From: Arthrobacter_H sp030452125
GTDB taxonomy: Bacteria > Actinomycetota > Actinomycetes > Actinomycetales > Micrococcaceae
NCBI GenBank assembly: GCA_052379645.1
Contig: JBQSYU010000006.1
Reading direction: 5' to 3' (one strand)
DNA: 64,000 nucleotides
The notes below the pieces were generated by a model. It was not told where the DNA came from, searched no databases, and saw only the letters and a list, made by a program, of their open reading frames with translations. The translations under genes were made by a program, and so were the position numbers. The stretch's first letter is position 1; each line of letters starts with the position of its first letter. Of the stretch, positions 26,951 through 34,387 are shown piece after piece.

Positions 26951-27869
26951 ATCGGATCCTCGGGTCCAGCCACGCGTACAGCAGGTCCACCAGCAGGTTG
27001 GCCAGGACGAAGACCACAATCAGTACGGTGACGATCGAAACGACAACGGGGGCCTCCCCGTTCAGCACGGCGCGGTACAAGGTGTTGCCCACGCCGTTGA
27101 CGTTGAAGATTCCCTCGGTGACGATGGCTCCACCCATCAGGGCGCCCAGGTCGGCACCCAGGAACGTCACCACCGGAATCATGGAGTTGCGCAGCACGTG
27201 GACCGTCACCACGCGGCGACGGCTCAGCCCCTTGGCGGTGGCCGTGCGCACATAGTCGGCGCTGGCGTTCTCGATGACCGCGGTGCGGGTCAGCCGCAAC
27301 ACGTAGGCGAAGGACACCAGCCCCAACACGAGGGCCGGGAGGATCAGTTCGGTGAAACTCGCGTCACCGCTGACCGTCGGATTGGCCCATTCGAGTTTGA
27401 CGCCCACCACGAACTGCATCAGGAAGCCCAGCACGAAGATCGGCACGGCGATGACCAGCAGCGAGAAGACCAGTACGGTCGAGTCGAAGAACTTGCCCTT
27501 CTTCAGCCCCGCGAACAGGCCGATGGCGATGCCGAAGACGGCTTCGAACGCCAATGCCATGAGGGCCAGACGAGCGGTGGTGGGGAAGACGCGGGCCAGG
27601 ATGTCGGTGATCGGCTGGCCAGCGAAGTTGGTGCCCAGATCAAAGGTGAAGATGCCCTTGAGGTACAGGAGGTACTGGATCCAGAAGGGCTGGTCCAGGT
27701 TGTACTGCTCGCGCAGTGAAGCTTCGACCGCAGGGGTGCAGCCCTTTTCGCCGCAGATGGCGGCGGTGGCGTCCCCGGGGAGGCTGAAGACAAGGAAGTA
27801 GATCAGCAGCGTCGCGCCCAGGAAGACCGGGATCAGCTGCAACAGTCGGCGGAGGAGGAATCTGCCCAT
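26943..27869 (-). CDS. Dipeptide ABC transporter permease (DppB-like)
   Basis: 308-residue permease starting MGRFLLRRLLQLIPVFLGAT, the standard DppB opening. It carries a periplasmic loop with ICGEKGCTP, five more helices, the coupling loop RTATAKGLSRRRVVTVHVLRN and the conserved end YAWLDPRIRYA. It is separated from the binding-protein gene by 147 bases with a strong hairpin, so it may be expressed at a lower level than the receptor. Confidence 0.92.
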   Translation of the reverse strand: MGRFLLRRLLQLIPVFLGATLLIYFLVFSLPGDATAAICGEKGCTPAVEASLREQYNLDQPFWIQYLLYLKGIFTFDLGTNFAGQPITDILARVFPTTARLALMALAFEAVFGIAIGLFAGLKKGKFFDSTVLVFSLLVIAVPIFVLGFLMQFVVGVKLEWANPTVSGDASFTELILPALVLGLVSFAYVLRLTRTAVIENASADYVRTATAKGLSRRRVVTVHVLRNSMIPVVTFLGADLGALMGGAIVTEGIFNVNGVGNTLYRAVLNGEAPVVVSIVTVLIVVFVLANLLVDLLYAWLDPRIRYA

Positions 27870-27954
27870 CAGCGGTGGGCCTTTCGTGCTGAAGACGCCC
27901 GATCGGGGCGTAGGGAGTTTGACATGCTTTTTACCTTTTGGGTGAGGCAGGAAT

Positions 27955-27991
27955 GCGGGGCCCGCCCCCGTGATACGAAAGCGGGCCCCGC
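27955..27991 (-). terminator. Intercistronic hairpin after dipeptide-binding protein gene
   Basis: Perfect 11-bp inverted repeat GCGGGGCCCGC / GCGGGCCCCGC between the binding-protein and permease genes. It may act as a partial terminator or as an mRNA 3'-end stabiliser, raising receptor over permease levels as in other SBP-first operons. Confidence 0.65.
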
Positions 27992-28016
27992 GTGTGACTG
28001 AGGGGTGTGGTGTCCC

Positions 28017-29654
28017 CTACTTGCCGGTGATGGCGTAGTACAGCGGCACGCCGTTCCAGCCGAACTCGACGTTCTCCACGTTGTCGCTCCAGCCGCCCTG
28101 GGCCACCTGGTACCACAGCGGGATGGCCGGCAGGTCATCCAGGAGCATCTCCTGGGCCTCGTTCATCGCCTTGGAACCGTCCTCGACGTTGTCGGCGGAC
28201 AGGCCCTTGGTGATGGCGTCGTCGAACTTCTTGTTCTCGTAGACGGCGTCGTTGGAGCCGGCACCCGTGGTGTAGATCGGGCCCAGGAAGTTGGCCAGCG
28301 ACGGGTAGTCGGCCTGCCAACCGGAGCGGATGGCACCGGTCAGCTTCTGCGCGGTCGCATCCGTGCGGACCTCCTTGAAGGTGGCGTACGGCTTGCCGGC
28401 GACCTTGATGTCGAGGTTGTTCTTGATGTTGTTCACCACGGCCTCGACCCAGGTCTTGTGGTCGCCCTTATCGGCGTTGTACGCAATGGTCAGCTTCTCC
28501 GACTTGTCGTACGGCTCGATCTTCTCGGCCTTGGCCCACAGTTCCTTGGCCTTTTCGGGATCGTAGGCCAGGTTCTCGCTGCCCGGGATCGAATCCGAGT
28601 AGCCATCGAGCACCGGTGCGGTGAATTCCTTCGCCGGGGTGCGGCCACCGTTGAAGATCACGTCGGTGATCTCCTCGCGGTTGATGGCCATGGAGATGGC
28701 CTGGCGGCGCAGCTTACCGGCTTCGCCGTCCCAGTTGTCCAGGTAGTACGGGATGGCAATCGTCTGGTTGCCGGCGTACGGGGACTCGATGGAGCGGTCG
28801 CCCAGGTCGTTCTTGAAGTTCTTGATATCCGAGGTCGGGATGGTCTTGAGGACATCCAGGTTGTCGGAGATCAGGTCCTGGTAGGCGGTGGTGTCGTTCT
28901 GGTAGATCTTGAACGTCACGCCGCCGTTCTTCGGCTTCTGCGGGCCTTCGTAGTCCTCGTTGGGGACCAGCTTGATCTGGGTCTCGTGCTCCCAGGCGCC
29001 GTCGCCGTCGAACTTATACGGGCCGTTGCCGACCGGGTTCTCGCCGTACTTCTTCGGGTCCTTCAGCGCCTCTTCCGGCATCGGGTAGAACGCGCTGTAT
29101 CCCAGACGCAGCGGGAAGTCGGATTCGGGCTGCTTGAGCTTGACCGTGAAGGTGGTGTCGTCCACGACCTTCAGACCGGAGAGCTCATCGACCTTCGAGC
29201 CCTCGGCGCTGGCTTCGTCGTAGCCTTCGATGCTCTCGAAGAAGTATCCGCTGAGCTGGGCGTTCTTCGCGGCGGCACCGTAGTTCCAGGCGTCGACGAA
29301 GGACGCGGCCGTGACCGGGTCACCGTTGGTGAACTTCTGGTCGGCCTTGAGCTTGATGGTGTAGTTCTGCGAATCGTCGGTGTCGATCGACTCGGCCATC
29401 TCGTTCTGCGGCTTGCCATCGGCGTCGTAGCTGATCAAGCCGGCGAAGATGAGGTCCAGGACGGCCCCGCCGCCGACCTCATTGGTGTTCGTGGGGATCA
29501 ACGGGTTCTGCGGCTCGGCGCCATCAACGACGATGACCCGGCTCGTGTCTCCTCCACCGTCGGCGGCGTTGTCTCCTCCGCCACCGCAGGCGCTCAGGCT
29601 CAACGCAACTGCTGCTGCGACGCCGAGGATTTTTGAAGTGCGCGAATAACGCAT
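28017..29654 (-). CDS. Dipeptide/oligopeptide ABC transporter substrate-binding lipoprotein
   Basis: SBP family 5 receptor of 545 residues. The signal peptide and lipobox (SLSACGGGG) follow an Arg/Ser-rich N-terminus, and the domain has NPLIPTNTNEVGG near the start, AESIDTDDSQNYTIKLK, and LRRQAISMAINREEI. AAGGAG eight bases before ATG 29654 fixes the start; the open frame further upstream is not coding. It heads the dipeptide operon. Confidence 0.93.
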   Translation of the reverse strand: MRYSRTSKILGVAAAVALSLSACGGGGDNAADGGGDTSRVIVVDGAEPQNPLIPTNTNEVGGGAVLDLIFAGLISYDADGKPQNEMAESIDTDDSQNYTIKLKADQKFTNGDPVTAASFVDAWNYGAAAKNAQLSGYFFESIEGYDEASAEGSKVDELSGLKVVDDTTFTVKLKQPESDFPLRLGYSAFYPMPEEALKDPKKYGENPVGNGPYKFDGDGAWEHETQIKLVPNEDYEGPQKPKNGGVTFKIYQNDTTAYQDLISDNLDVLKTIPTSDIKNFKNDLGDRSIESPYAGNQTIAIPYYLDNWDGEAGKLRRQAISMAINREEITDVIFNGGRTPAKEFTAPVLDGYSDSIPGSENLAYDPEKAKELWAKAEKIEPYDKSEKLTIAYNADKGDHKTWVEAVVNNIKNNLDIKVAGKPYATFKEVRTDATAQKLTGAIRSGWQADYPSLANFLGPIYTTGAGSNDAVYENKKFDDAITKGLSADNVEDGSKAMNEAQEMLLDDLPAIPLWYQVAQGGWSDNVENVEFGWNGVPLYYAITGK

Positions 29655-29750
29655 TCTTGCTCCTTGTGATGCCGGACGGCGGGGAGGATTACCCATGACA
29701 CCGCTTCGGCTACTGGTCGGTATTTTCAAGCCCTCATCGTGTTGTGAAGC

Positions 29751-29764
29751 ACTTGTTAACAAGT
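29751..29764. promoter_or_regulatory. Perfect 14-bp palindrome upstream of dipeptide operon
   Basis: ACTTGTTAACAAGT lies about 97 bases before the binding-protein start, in the only A/T-rich part of that intergenic region. It may be an operator for an unidentified regulator. No regulator gene is adjacent. Confidence 0.4.
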
Positions 29765-29943
29765 AGCCTAAGGCATATGGACCACTCACTGTGACCCCAA
29801 TCATCGTCCCGGGTGTTTCAGCACACCCGACGGCCCCGGGCCCGCCCAGCCGCGGCGGCCCCGGGCCCGACGGCTGACAGAGTGGTCGCGGCCCCGTAGG
29901 CTCGGATCCACCGGCGTCCCGGCCGCCGGGGAAAGGATCCGTC

Positions 29944-30396
29944 ATGACCGAGAACCACAGCACCGAGGATCGAGACCGCCCCGCACCGGAACACCGGGTC
30001 CCCGAGGGAGTCGACGACGCGACCGTGGAGGCGCTGGGCAAGCTCTCCGAGGCGCTGGAAATGGTCGAGGACGCCCGCGGAAGCCTCTACAACTTCCACC
30101 GCAAGACCGGAGTTGCCGATCTGGCCCTCGGGGAGGCGGTGGAGATGCTCCGTTCCGCCGGCCACGGGGCCGTGGCCGCCCGCCTGGAGGAGGAACTGGT
30201 GGGGCGCAACGTCGTCGAGGGACGCTGGACGTTCCAGATCATCGAGGACTACGACGACGGCTACTACACCGAATTCCGCCGCCAGGAAGCTGCGGCCCGC
30301 CACGAACTCGCCGAGGGCAAAAGGCATCTGCACGAGGCCAGGATGAAGGAGGAGCGCCGGACCCACGGCAAACGCCATCACGAGGCCCGGCCCTGA
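29944..30396 (+). CDS. Conserved hypothetical actinobacterial protein
   Basis: 150-residue, charged, mostly helical cytoplasmic protein. I recognise the type (ALGKLSEALEMVEDARGSLYNFHRKTG) as a conserved actinobacterial hypothetical but know no function. The N-terminus is acidic, and the C-terminal helix is rich in Glu, Lys, Arg and His (KEERRTHGKRHHEARP). AAAGGA precedes ATG 29944. It lies just left of the disrupted M20 gene and runs convergently to it. Confidence 0.75.
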   Translation: MTENHSTEDRDRPAPEHRVPEGVDDATVEALGKLSEALEMVEDARGSLYNFHRKTGVADLALGEAVEMLRSAGHGAVAARLEEELVGRNVVEGRWTFQIIEDYDDGYYTEFRRQEAAARHELAEGKRHLHEARMKEERRTHGKRHHEARP

Positions 30397-30409
30397 GTAG
30401 TCCGGCGAC

Positions 30410-30879
30410 TCAGCTCCTGCCGCGGGCCGGCCGCCTGCTGACCAGCCCCACTTGGGGCACCGCCCCGTCGGACCGGATCACATCGGCGAAAACTGCGTGC
30501 GCCGAACGGTTGGCGGGGGCGGTGGCCGACTCCACGCCCTCGGGCCCCACGGGCAGGAGCACGAAGAAGCCGGGCACCCAATCCAGCATGCGGGGGAAGT
30601 CCTCCGAACCAACCGACTGGCGGGGATCCGAAGATGGCTCTCGGGACCGAACAGCTCCTCGATGACGCCATGCACGGCAGCGGTCTCGGTCAGGTCGTTG
30701 ACGTTGACCGGGTGCTGCGGGCTGTACTCCACCGCCACATCCACGCCATAGGCCTCGGCAACACCGTGGAGTAACCGGGGCACTGCGGCGCGGAGTCTGT
30801 CGTTGGCCCGGACCGAATATGAACCGACGATGGCTTCGAAGCGGGCCCACTCCAAGATGACGTTGCTCCCGGTGCCGTC
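30410..30879 (-). pseudogene. M20 family amidohydrolase, 3' fragment
   Basis: C-terminal portion of an M20 metallopeptidase/amidohydrolase of the hippurate hydrolase type. From the junction the frame reads GTGSNVILEWARFEAIV, then YSPQHPVNVNDLTE and ELFGPES. Near 30620 the frame shifts and continues with the family motif VGSEDFPRMLDWVPGFF and PANRSAHAVFADV. The 5' part is at 34061-34352, and about 160 central residues, including most metal ligands, are missing. The gene is dead: it has been interrupted by foreign DNA and carries further indels. Confidence 0.82.
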
Positions 30880-30884
30880 GCGGG

Positions 30885-31058
30885 GATGACGGCAAGGAGG
30901 TTGCGCGGTTGCGTGCTGACCTGGGCCGGATGGGGTCGAACTTGAACCAGCCGACGCGCGCGGTGAATTCCGGCCAGGTTCTTGCCCATGGTGAGCTGCT
31001 GGAGACGGTGGAGGCCACGCGCCAGGAGTTGGCCCGTCTGCGGGGTGAGCTGGCGTGA
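30885..31058 (+). pseudogene. Mobilization protein MobC, 3' fragment
   Basis: The last 57 codons of a MobC-like relaxosome protein: EVARLRADLGRMGSNLNQ, then RAVNSGQVL, and a C-terminal coiled segment ending RQELARLRGELA. The L-RR-GNNLNQ-like core is the MobC signature. The 5' end and any promoter are cut off at the junction with the M20 fragment. Its TGA overlaps the GTG start of the relaxase, the normal mobC-mobA arrangement. Confidence 0.72.
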
Positions 31059-31801
31059 TCGCGAAGATCACCCGGGGCAAGAACCCCGGGGACATCGGGG
31101 CCTACCTGCATGGTCCGGGGAAGGCGAACGAGCACGTCCATCCGGCCAACGGGAAGCTGGTTCCTGGCGGGGTGGTGATCGCCTCGAACATCGGCGTGGA
31201 AGGACACCTGGACCCGTCCCAGTGGGCCGGCGAGCTGCGCAAGGCCATGCATAGCCGGCCGGAGATCAGGAACCCGGTCTGGCATGCCTCGCTACGCAAC
31301 ACCGCGACGGATCCGATCCTGACAGATGATGCGTGGGCGGATATGGGCCAGTCCTTCGCCGAGGACATGGGCTTTGCCGATCATCCCTGGGTGATGGTCC
31401 GCCACGGTTCTGACCATGTGCATGTGGTGGTTTCCCGGGTCAGTGACTTGGGGGAGGTCTGGCATGGGCGAAACGACCGCCGTGCCGCGCAGAGTGCCTG
31501 CACCCGCCTGGAACAAGAACACGGCCTGGAGCAGGCCCCGAGGCGTCGTGTCCAGAAAAAGGTTTCAGTGGGGGCAGAACGAGAACAGTTCAAGGACAAA
31601 GCCCAGAAGGTGGAGGCAGGCCGGGCGGTAAAGGAACGTGAACGCCTCCAGCTGGCGAAGGCCATGGCGGAGAGCCGCCGACTACAAAAGGAAAGTTTTC
31701 CCTTCGCTCCCAATCCCAGGGCTCCGGAGCGTACGCCGGTTGCCAACCCTCGGAACACAACACATCGCCAGTATGGGCGGGATGAAGGCATCGAAAGATG
31801 A
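31055..31801 (+). CDS. Relaxase/mobilization nuclease (MobA/VirD2-like)
   Basis: 248-residue HUH endonuclease-type relaxase that would nick oriT and carry the strand during plasmid mobilization. The catalytic Tyr region is GAYLHGPGKANEH near residue 16. The His triad motif is HGSDHVHVVVSRV around residues 118-130. The C-terminus is Lys/Arg/Glu-rich. It is much shorter than typical relaxases (400 or more residues) because no helicase, primase or long C-terminal domain follows; short forms exist on small actinobacterial plasmids. GTG 31055 overlaps the mobC stop. With mobC truncated and no oriT identified, mobility is doubtful. Confidence 0.83.
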   Translation: MIAKITRGKNPGDIGAYLHGPGKANEHVHPANGKLVPGGVVIASNIGVEGHLDPSQWAGELRKAMHSRPEIRNPVWHASLRNTATDPILTDDAWADMGQSFAEDMGFADHPWVMVRHGSDHVHVVVSRVSDLGEVWHGRNDRRAAQSACTRLEQEHGLEQAPRRRVQKKVSVGAEREQFKDKAQKVEAGRAVKERERLQLAKAMAESRRLQKESFPFAPNPRAPERTPVANPRNTTHRQYGRDEGIER

Positions 31802-31997
31802 ATGAGGCGTAATTGTTGAATGTCTAGATGGTTCGCATTTAGCTATTAGATGATCTGGCTTGACGCGCGTGGTCCGCGCGGGTGACACTTATGACACATA
31901 GGAGCTGATGCCCTACGAGCTAAATCTTTAAAAGAAAAAGAACCAAAGACGAAGCCAGAATCTAAACAGTGCTTAATCGCAGCAAGGTGACCCCCTC
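31802..31997 (+). other. Intergenic region before HTH gene
   Basis: 196 bases, A/T-rich, no gene. It contains a GC-rich interrupted repeat around 31865-31885 and the short repeat TGACAC within GTGACACTTATGACAC. The promoter of the HTH gene is expected here, but no clear -35/-10 pair was found. Confidence 0.4.
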
Positions 31998-32396
31998 ATG
32001 ACCAGCGTATTGTCCTTCTCTGCCGTGCCTGAATCTGAAATTGATGCCCTGAGTCAGCTGCGTCAGTCTCTTCCGGAGAAATCGGAACTGGGTATGGCTC
32101 TGGAAAAGATGAGCGAGGGTTTACGCAGCGGAGCTGGAATTACCGTTGCGCGCGACAACGACGAAGTCACTCCTTCCAGGGCGGCTTCTATGTTGGGTAT
32201 TAGCCGGACCCACCTGTACAAGATCCTGGATGCTGGTTTGATTCCGTCTCATGTTGTTGGTGCGCGGGACCGCCGGATGTACATGGTCGATGTTCAGGAG
32301 TACCTGGCTCAGACGATGAAGCTGCGTGCGGGCGATGCGGTTTCCATCGCCAAGCGGGAACAGTACGAGGACGATATTCTCGACTCCATGGAGTAG
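31998..32396 (+). CDS. Excisionase-family helix-turn-helix DNA-binding protein (antitoxin- or Xis-like)
   Basis: 132-residue protein. The N-terminal 55 residues are mainly helical. A MerR/excisionase-type winged HTH occupies about 57-100 (TPSRAASMLGISRTHLYKIL, then GLIPSHVVGARDRRMYMVDV), followed by an acidic tail EDDILDSME. Proteins of this layout in actinobacteria often act as antitoxins paired with a downstream toxin (usually a PIN RNase), or as Xis or plasmid regulators. Here the partner is the 368-residue orphan 36 bases downstream. AAGGTGACC precedes ATG 31998. Confidence 0.78.
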   Translation: MTSVLSFSAVPESEIDALSQLRQSLPEKSELGMALEKMSEGLRSGAGITVARDNDEVTPSRAASMLGISRTHLYKILDAGLIPSHVVGARDRRMYMVDVQEYLAQTMKLRAGDAVSIAKREQYEDDILDSME

Positions 32397-32420
32397 CTGA
32401 AATGGTGTCTGACCCGGCGC

Positions 32421-32426
32421 TAAGCT
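32421..32426 (+). promoter_or_regulatory. -10 box of leaderless promoter (TAAGCT)
   Basis: TAAGCT, six bases, then ATG 32433. The orphan gene can therefore be transcribed on its own even though it directly follows the HTH gene. The box selects ATG 32433 over GTG 32427. Confidence 0.5.
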
Positions 32427-32432
32427 GTGGAG

Positions 32433-33539
32433 ATGGTGCTGAATCGGCGTGTGACTCTTAGATGCTTAACAGATGACCTTGATTCCGGCTGGGAAAATGC
32501 AGACCACTATCGAGCGGTCAAGGATCTTCGCCGGCTGGCAAATCAATGCTTGGCACATGAAGCTAAGAAATCACTAGTTGCCCGGAGTCTCCGAAATATC
32601 CCTCGGCTGAATACTCTCGCGCATCCGCTTCTTCGCCACTTTGAGGGCTCCTTTGGCGCGGGATACGACGCTACAAGCAGCGAAAGTATTTCTGGCCTGA
32701 CTAAGCCGCATTGGTGGAAGCAAAAAACTCAACAGTGGAGGGGCGCCGCTACCGACCATTCGATGGTGGGCGAGGATTTAGTCTGGTTATGCGCTGCGGG
32801 TATACGTCGAGCTGGCGATAAAAGTGATTTCTACACCAAGTTCATGCGGGATGTTGAACGAACTGGCCCAAAACCATATTTGCCGGCAGAAGAGGACTCT
32901 CTGTTGGGTGAAATTGACGAAAAGATCACTGCCCAAGATGCCTGGAGAACGCAGATTCACTCCAGTGCTTTGGCCCTTCTTGCAGAAGTTCGGGAAGACC
33001 CCGGAGAGACGCGTAGTTTCCAATTTCACGCAGCGTCGAGAAAATCTATTTCTGCGGGATCCAGCGAAAAACCAATCGGTGAAATCTGTCTTGCCGTAGA
33101 CGCGGTGAATATGGAGGGGACAGAGCTATGCGAAGTCTTCCTAGTGGCCAAGGTTCTTGATAGTTCGCAACTTCTACAGGTCGATGTAGCTTGCCAGTAT
33201 GCTCGTGCGGCTCTGCAAAGTGATGCCGAAGAATGGAAGGCAACTCCTTACACAGAGAACGCATTTGCGTTCTCTGCCCTCATAGATCCGGCTGCATTGG
33301 TGCACGCAGCGGCACTTGTGCGAGAGGGAGAGCTTCCCGAGGAGTCTCGACCCGAGGGACTGCGCATAGGGCTTCGTGCACATTATGCGCGGAAACACGG
33401 AATCGTAGATGCCCGAGTGGATGGGTCACCGGTTTTGAGCCTTTGTGGGTACGTGTTCGTCCCGACAGCTAACCACGAAAGTTTGGAAACCTGCGCCGAA
33501 TGCTCACAACGCCACAACCAGTTAAAGCCTGGGAACTAG
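32433..33539 (+). CDS. Orphan protein with DUF3039-like Cys-rich C-terminus
   Basis: 368-residue soluble protein with no overall family I recognise. Residues 1-150 are helical and basic (DLRRLANQC, AKKSLVARSLRNIPRL), with a Trp-rich patch KPHWWKQKTQQWRG at 91-104. The middle is mixed alpha/beta. The C-terminus (about 310-360) resembles the small actinobacterial DUF3039 family: RAHYARKHGIV, VLSLCGYVFVP with Cys 338, then Cys 354-x-x-Cys 357, a likely zinc site together with His 318 or 322. Codon use is clearly less G+C-rich than the chromosome. It follows an antitoxin-like HTH gene and may be the toxin or effector of the pair. Confidence 0.7.
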   Translation: MVLNRRVTLRCLTDDLDSGWENADHYRAVKDLRRLANQCLAHEAKKSLVARSLRNIPRLNTLAHPLLRHFEGSFGAGYDATSSESISGLTKPHWWKQKTQQWRGAATDHSMVGEDLVWLCAAGIRRAGDKSDFYTKFMRDVERTGPKPYLPAEEDSLLGEIDEKITAQDAWRTQIHSSALALLAEVREDPGETRSFQFHAASRKSISAGSSEKPIGEICLAVDAVNMEGTELCEVFLVAKVLDSSQLLQVDVACQYARAALQSDAEEWKATPYTENAFAFSALIDPAALVHAAALVREGELPEESRPEGLRIGLRAHYARKHGIVDARVDGSPVLSLCGYVFVPTANHESLETCAECSQRHNQLKPGN

Positions 33540-33838
33540 CAGAACCTTTTAACAGCGATTTTTAACACGAATCAACACACGATAATGTCCGCTATGTGTT
33601 GCGGTTCTTTTGCGTTTTGCGAGATTTTTGCCGCATCCACTATGGCGTGCTCTAATCGTCCGGGGGTCTGGACTCTGCTTCCCCTGAGAAGCGTCTGTAG
33701 GAAATCTGGATATCCATAAATCGTGTTATCGGAAGATCTGATTGAACAGATTTCTGATGATGCTTAATGCTGATTACCAGTGATTCTGATATTCAGGAAG
33801 CCTAATTTATCCACACGATAATTTCGGTTATCGAGTGG
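33540..33838. repeat. A/T-rich non-coding block with direct and inverted repeats (possible origin, att or oriT site)
   Basis: About 300 bases without coding signal. The 11-mer CACACGATAAT occurs at 33576-33586 and 33812-33822. Each copy lies in an inverted repeat: CAACACA-N15-TGTGTTG (33573-33601) and CCACACGATAA-N6-TTATCGAGTGG (33811-33838, one mismatch). A smaller repeat, ATCTG-N6-CAGAT, is at 33736-33751. Such arrays suit plasmid replication or partition sites, recombinase core sites or an oriT hairpin. None can be chosen without comparison. Confidence 0.5.
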
Positions 33839-34060
33839 AAGTGACGTCAGCCCTCGGTACCGTCGGCCCAACTTCAAGCAAGGCAGGCCGTTATGCCGTC
33901 TTGATCGCCAAATGGGCGCTATCCCTGCCGGCGGAGCACACCCGTCTCACCTATGGGCACGGCCTCCCCTTCTGGAGTGTCTGAACCGCTCCGCGCTGGA
34001 CCTGCTGGGGGTGGGCCGCATCCACGTCGAGGCCTACTGCGTTAGATGCGGTTCTATTTT
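33839..34060. other. GC-rich unassigned segment at right end of the foreign region
   Basis: About 220 bases in which base composition returns to host level. On the plus strand a short open stretch reads LNRSALDLLGVGRIHVEAYC, which looks like a fragment of a real gene that I cannot name. The last 20 bases (34041-34060) are A/T-rich and abut the M20 homology. This may be a separate small chromosomal or element remnant. Confidence 0.4.
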
Positions 34061-34352
34061 CGAGCCCTCGACCCATGACGCATAGCCAAGCCCGATCTTC
34101 TCCTGGATCGGCAAGGCGTCCATGTCCCCGAGCAACAGCACTGCGGACACCGAGGTGGTGCGGGCCCCCGTGGAGATCTCGAAGCGCGCTCCGTCGAGCC
34201 AAGTCCAGGACCTTTTGCTGTGTGCCGGGAAGATCGAGCCCGACGTGGGGGTCATGGTAAAGCCGGTGACGCAGATCGGTGGTCCCGGGGTGGAATGCGC
34301 GGACGTCGACCAGCAGGTCGACGGTGGGGTCCGTGCGGGATCCGGCAGCCAT
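34061..34352 (-). pseudogene. M20 family amidohydrolase, 5' fragment
   Basis: N-terminal portion of the same M20 gene. GGGAGG precedes ATG 34352. The frame reads LRHRLYHDPHVGLDLPGTQQKVLD and then needs removal of one base at about 34201-34202 to continue as WLDGARFEISTG, LLLGDMDALPIQEKIGLGYASWVEGS. DMDALPIQE carries the first metal-site Asp of the family. Homology stops abruptly at 34061. It follows the DUF6326 gene by 35 bases, so the intact ancestor was probably its operon partner. Confidence 0.8.
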
Positions 34353-34387
34353 GAGGCCCTCCCCCCTCGTGGCGCCGTGGCCCTGGC

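Larger units (their letters stand above)
30880..34060. mobile_element. Integrated remnant of a mobilizable element inside an M20 amidohydrolase gene
   Basis: Both edges are defined by where M20 amidohydrolase homology stops (3' part at 30879, 5' part at 34061). Between them are a mobC 3' fragment, a relaxase, an HTH protein, an orphan gene and an A/T-rich repeat block. From about 31800 to 33840 base composition is visibly lower in G+C than the host. No integrase, transposase or clear terminal repeats were found, so the mode of entry is unknown. Part of the M20 gene was lost, which argues for recombination or deletion rather than clean transposition. Confidence 0.7.

Noticed and set aside
29836..29872. 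Two copies of GGCCCCGGGCCCG as a possible repeat element
   Set aside because: Short self-complementary GC runs are frequent by chance at this base composition, and no gene-relative position gives them meaning.
29655..30041. N-terminal extension of the peptide-binding protein frame
   Set aside because: The lipoprotein signal peptide and AAGGAG site place the start at 29654. The extension overlaps another gene on the opposite strand.
30880..31285. Minus-strand frame continuing from the M20 fragment across the relaxase start
   Set aside because: Homology to M20 ends at 30879. Beyond that the plus strand encodes MobC and relaxase, so the frame is accidental.
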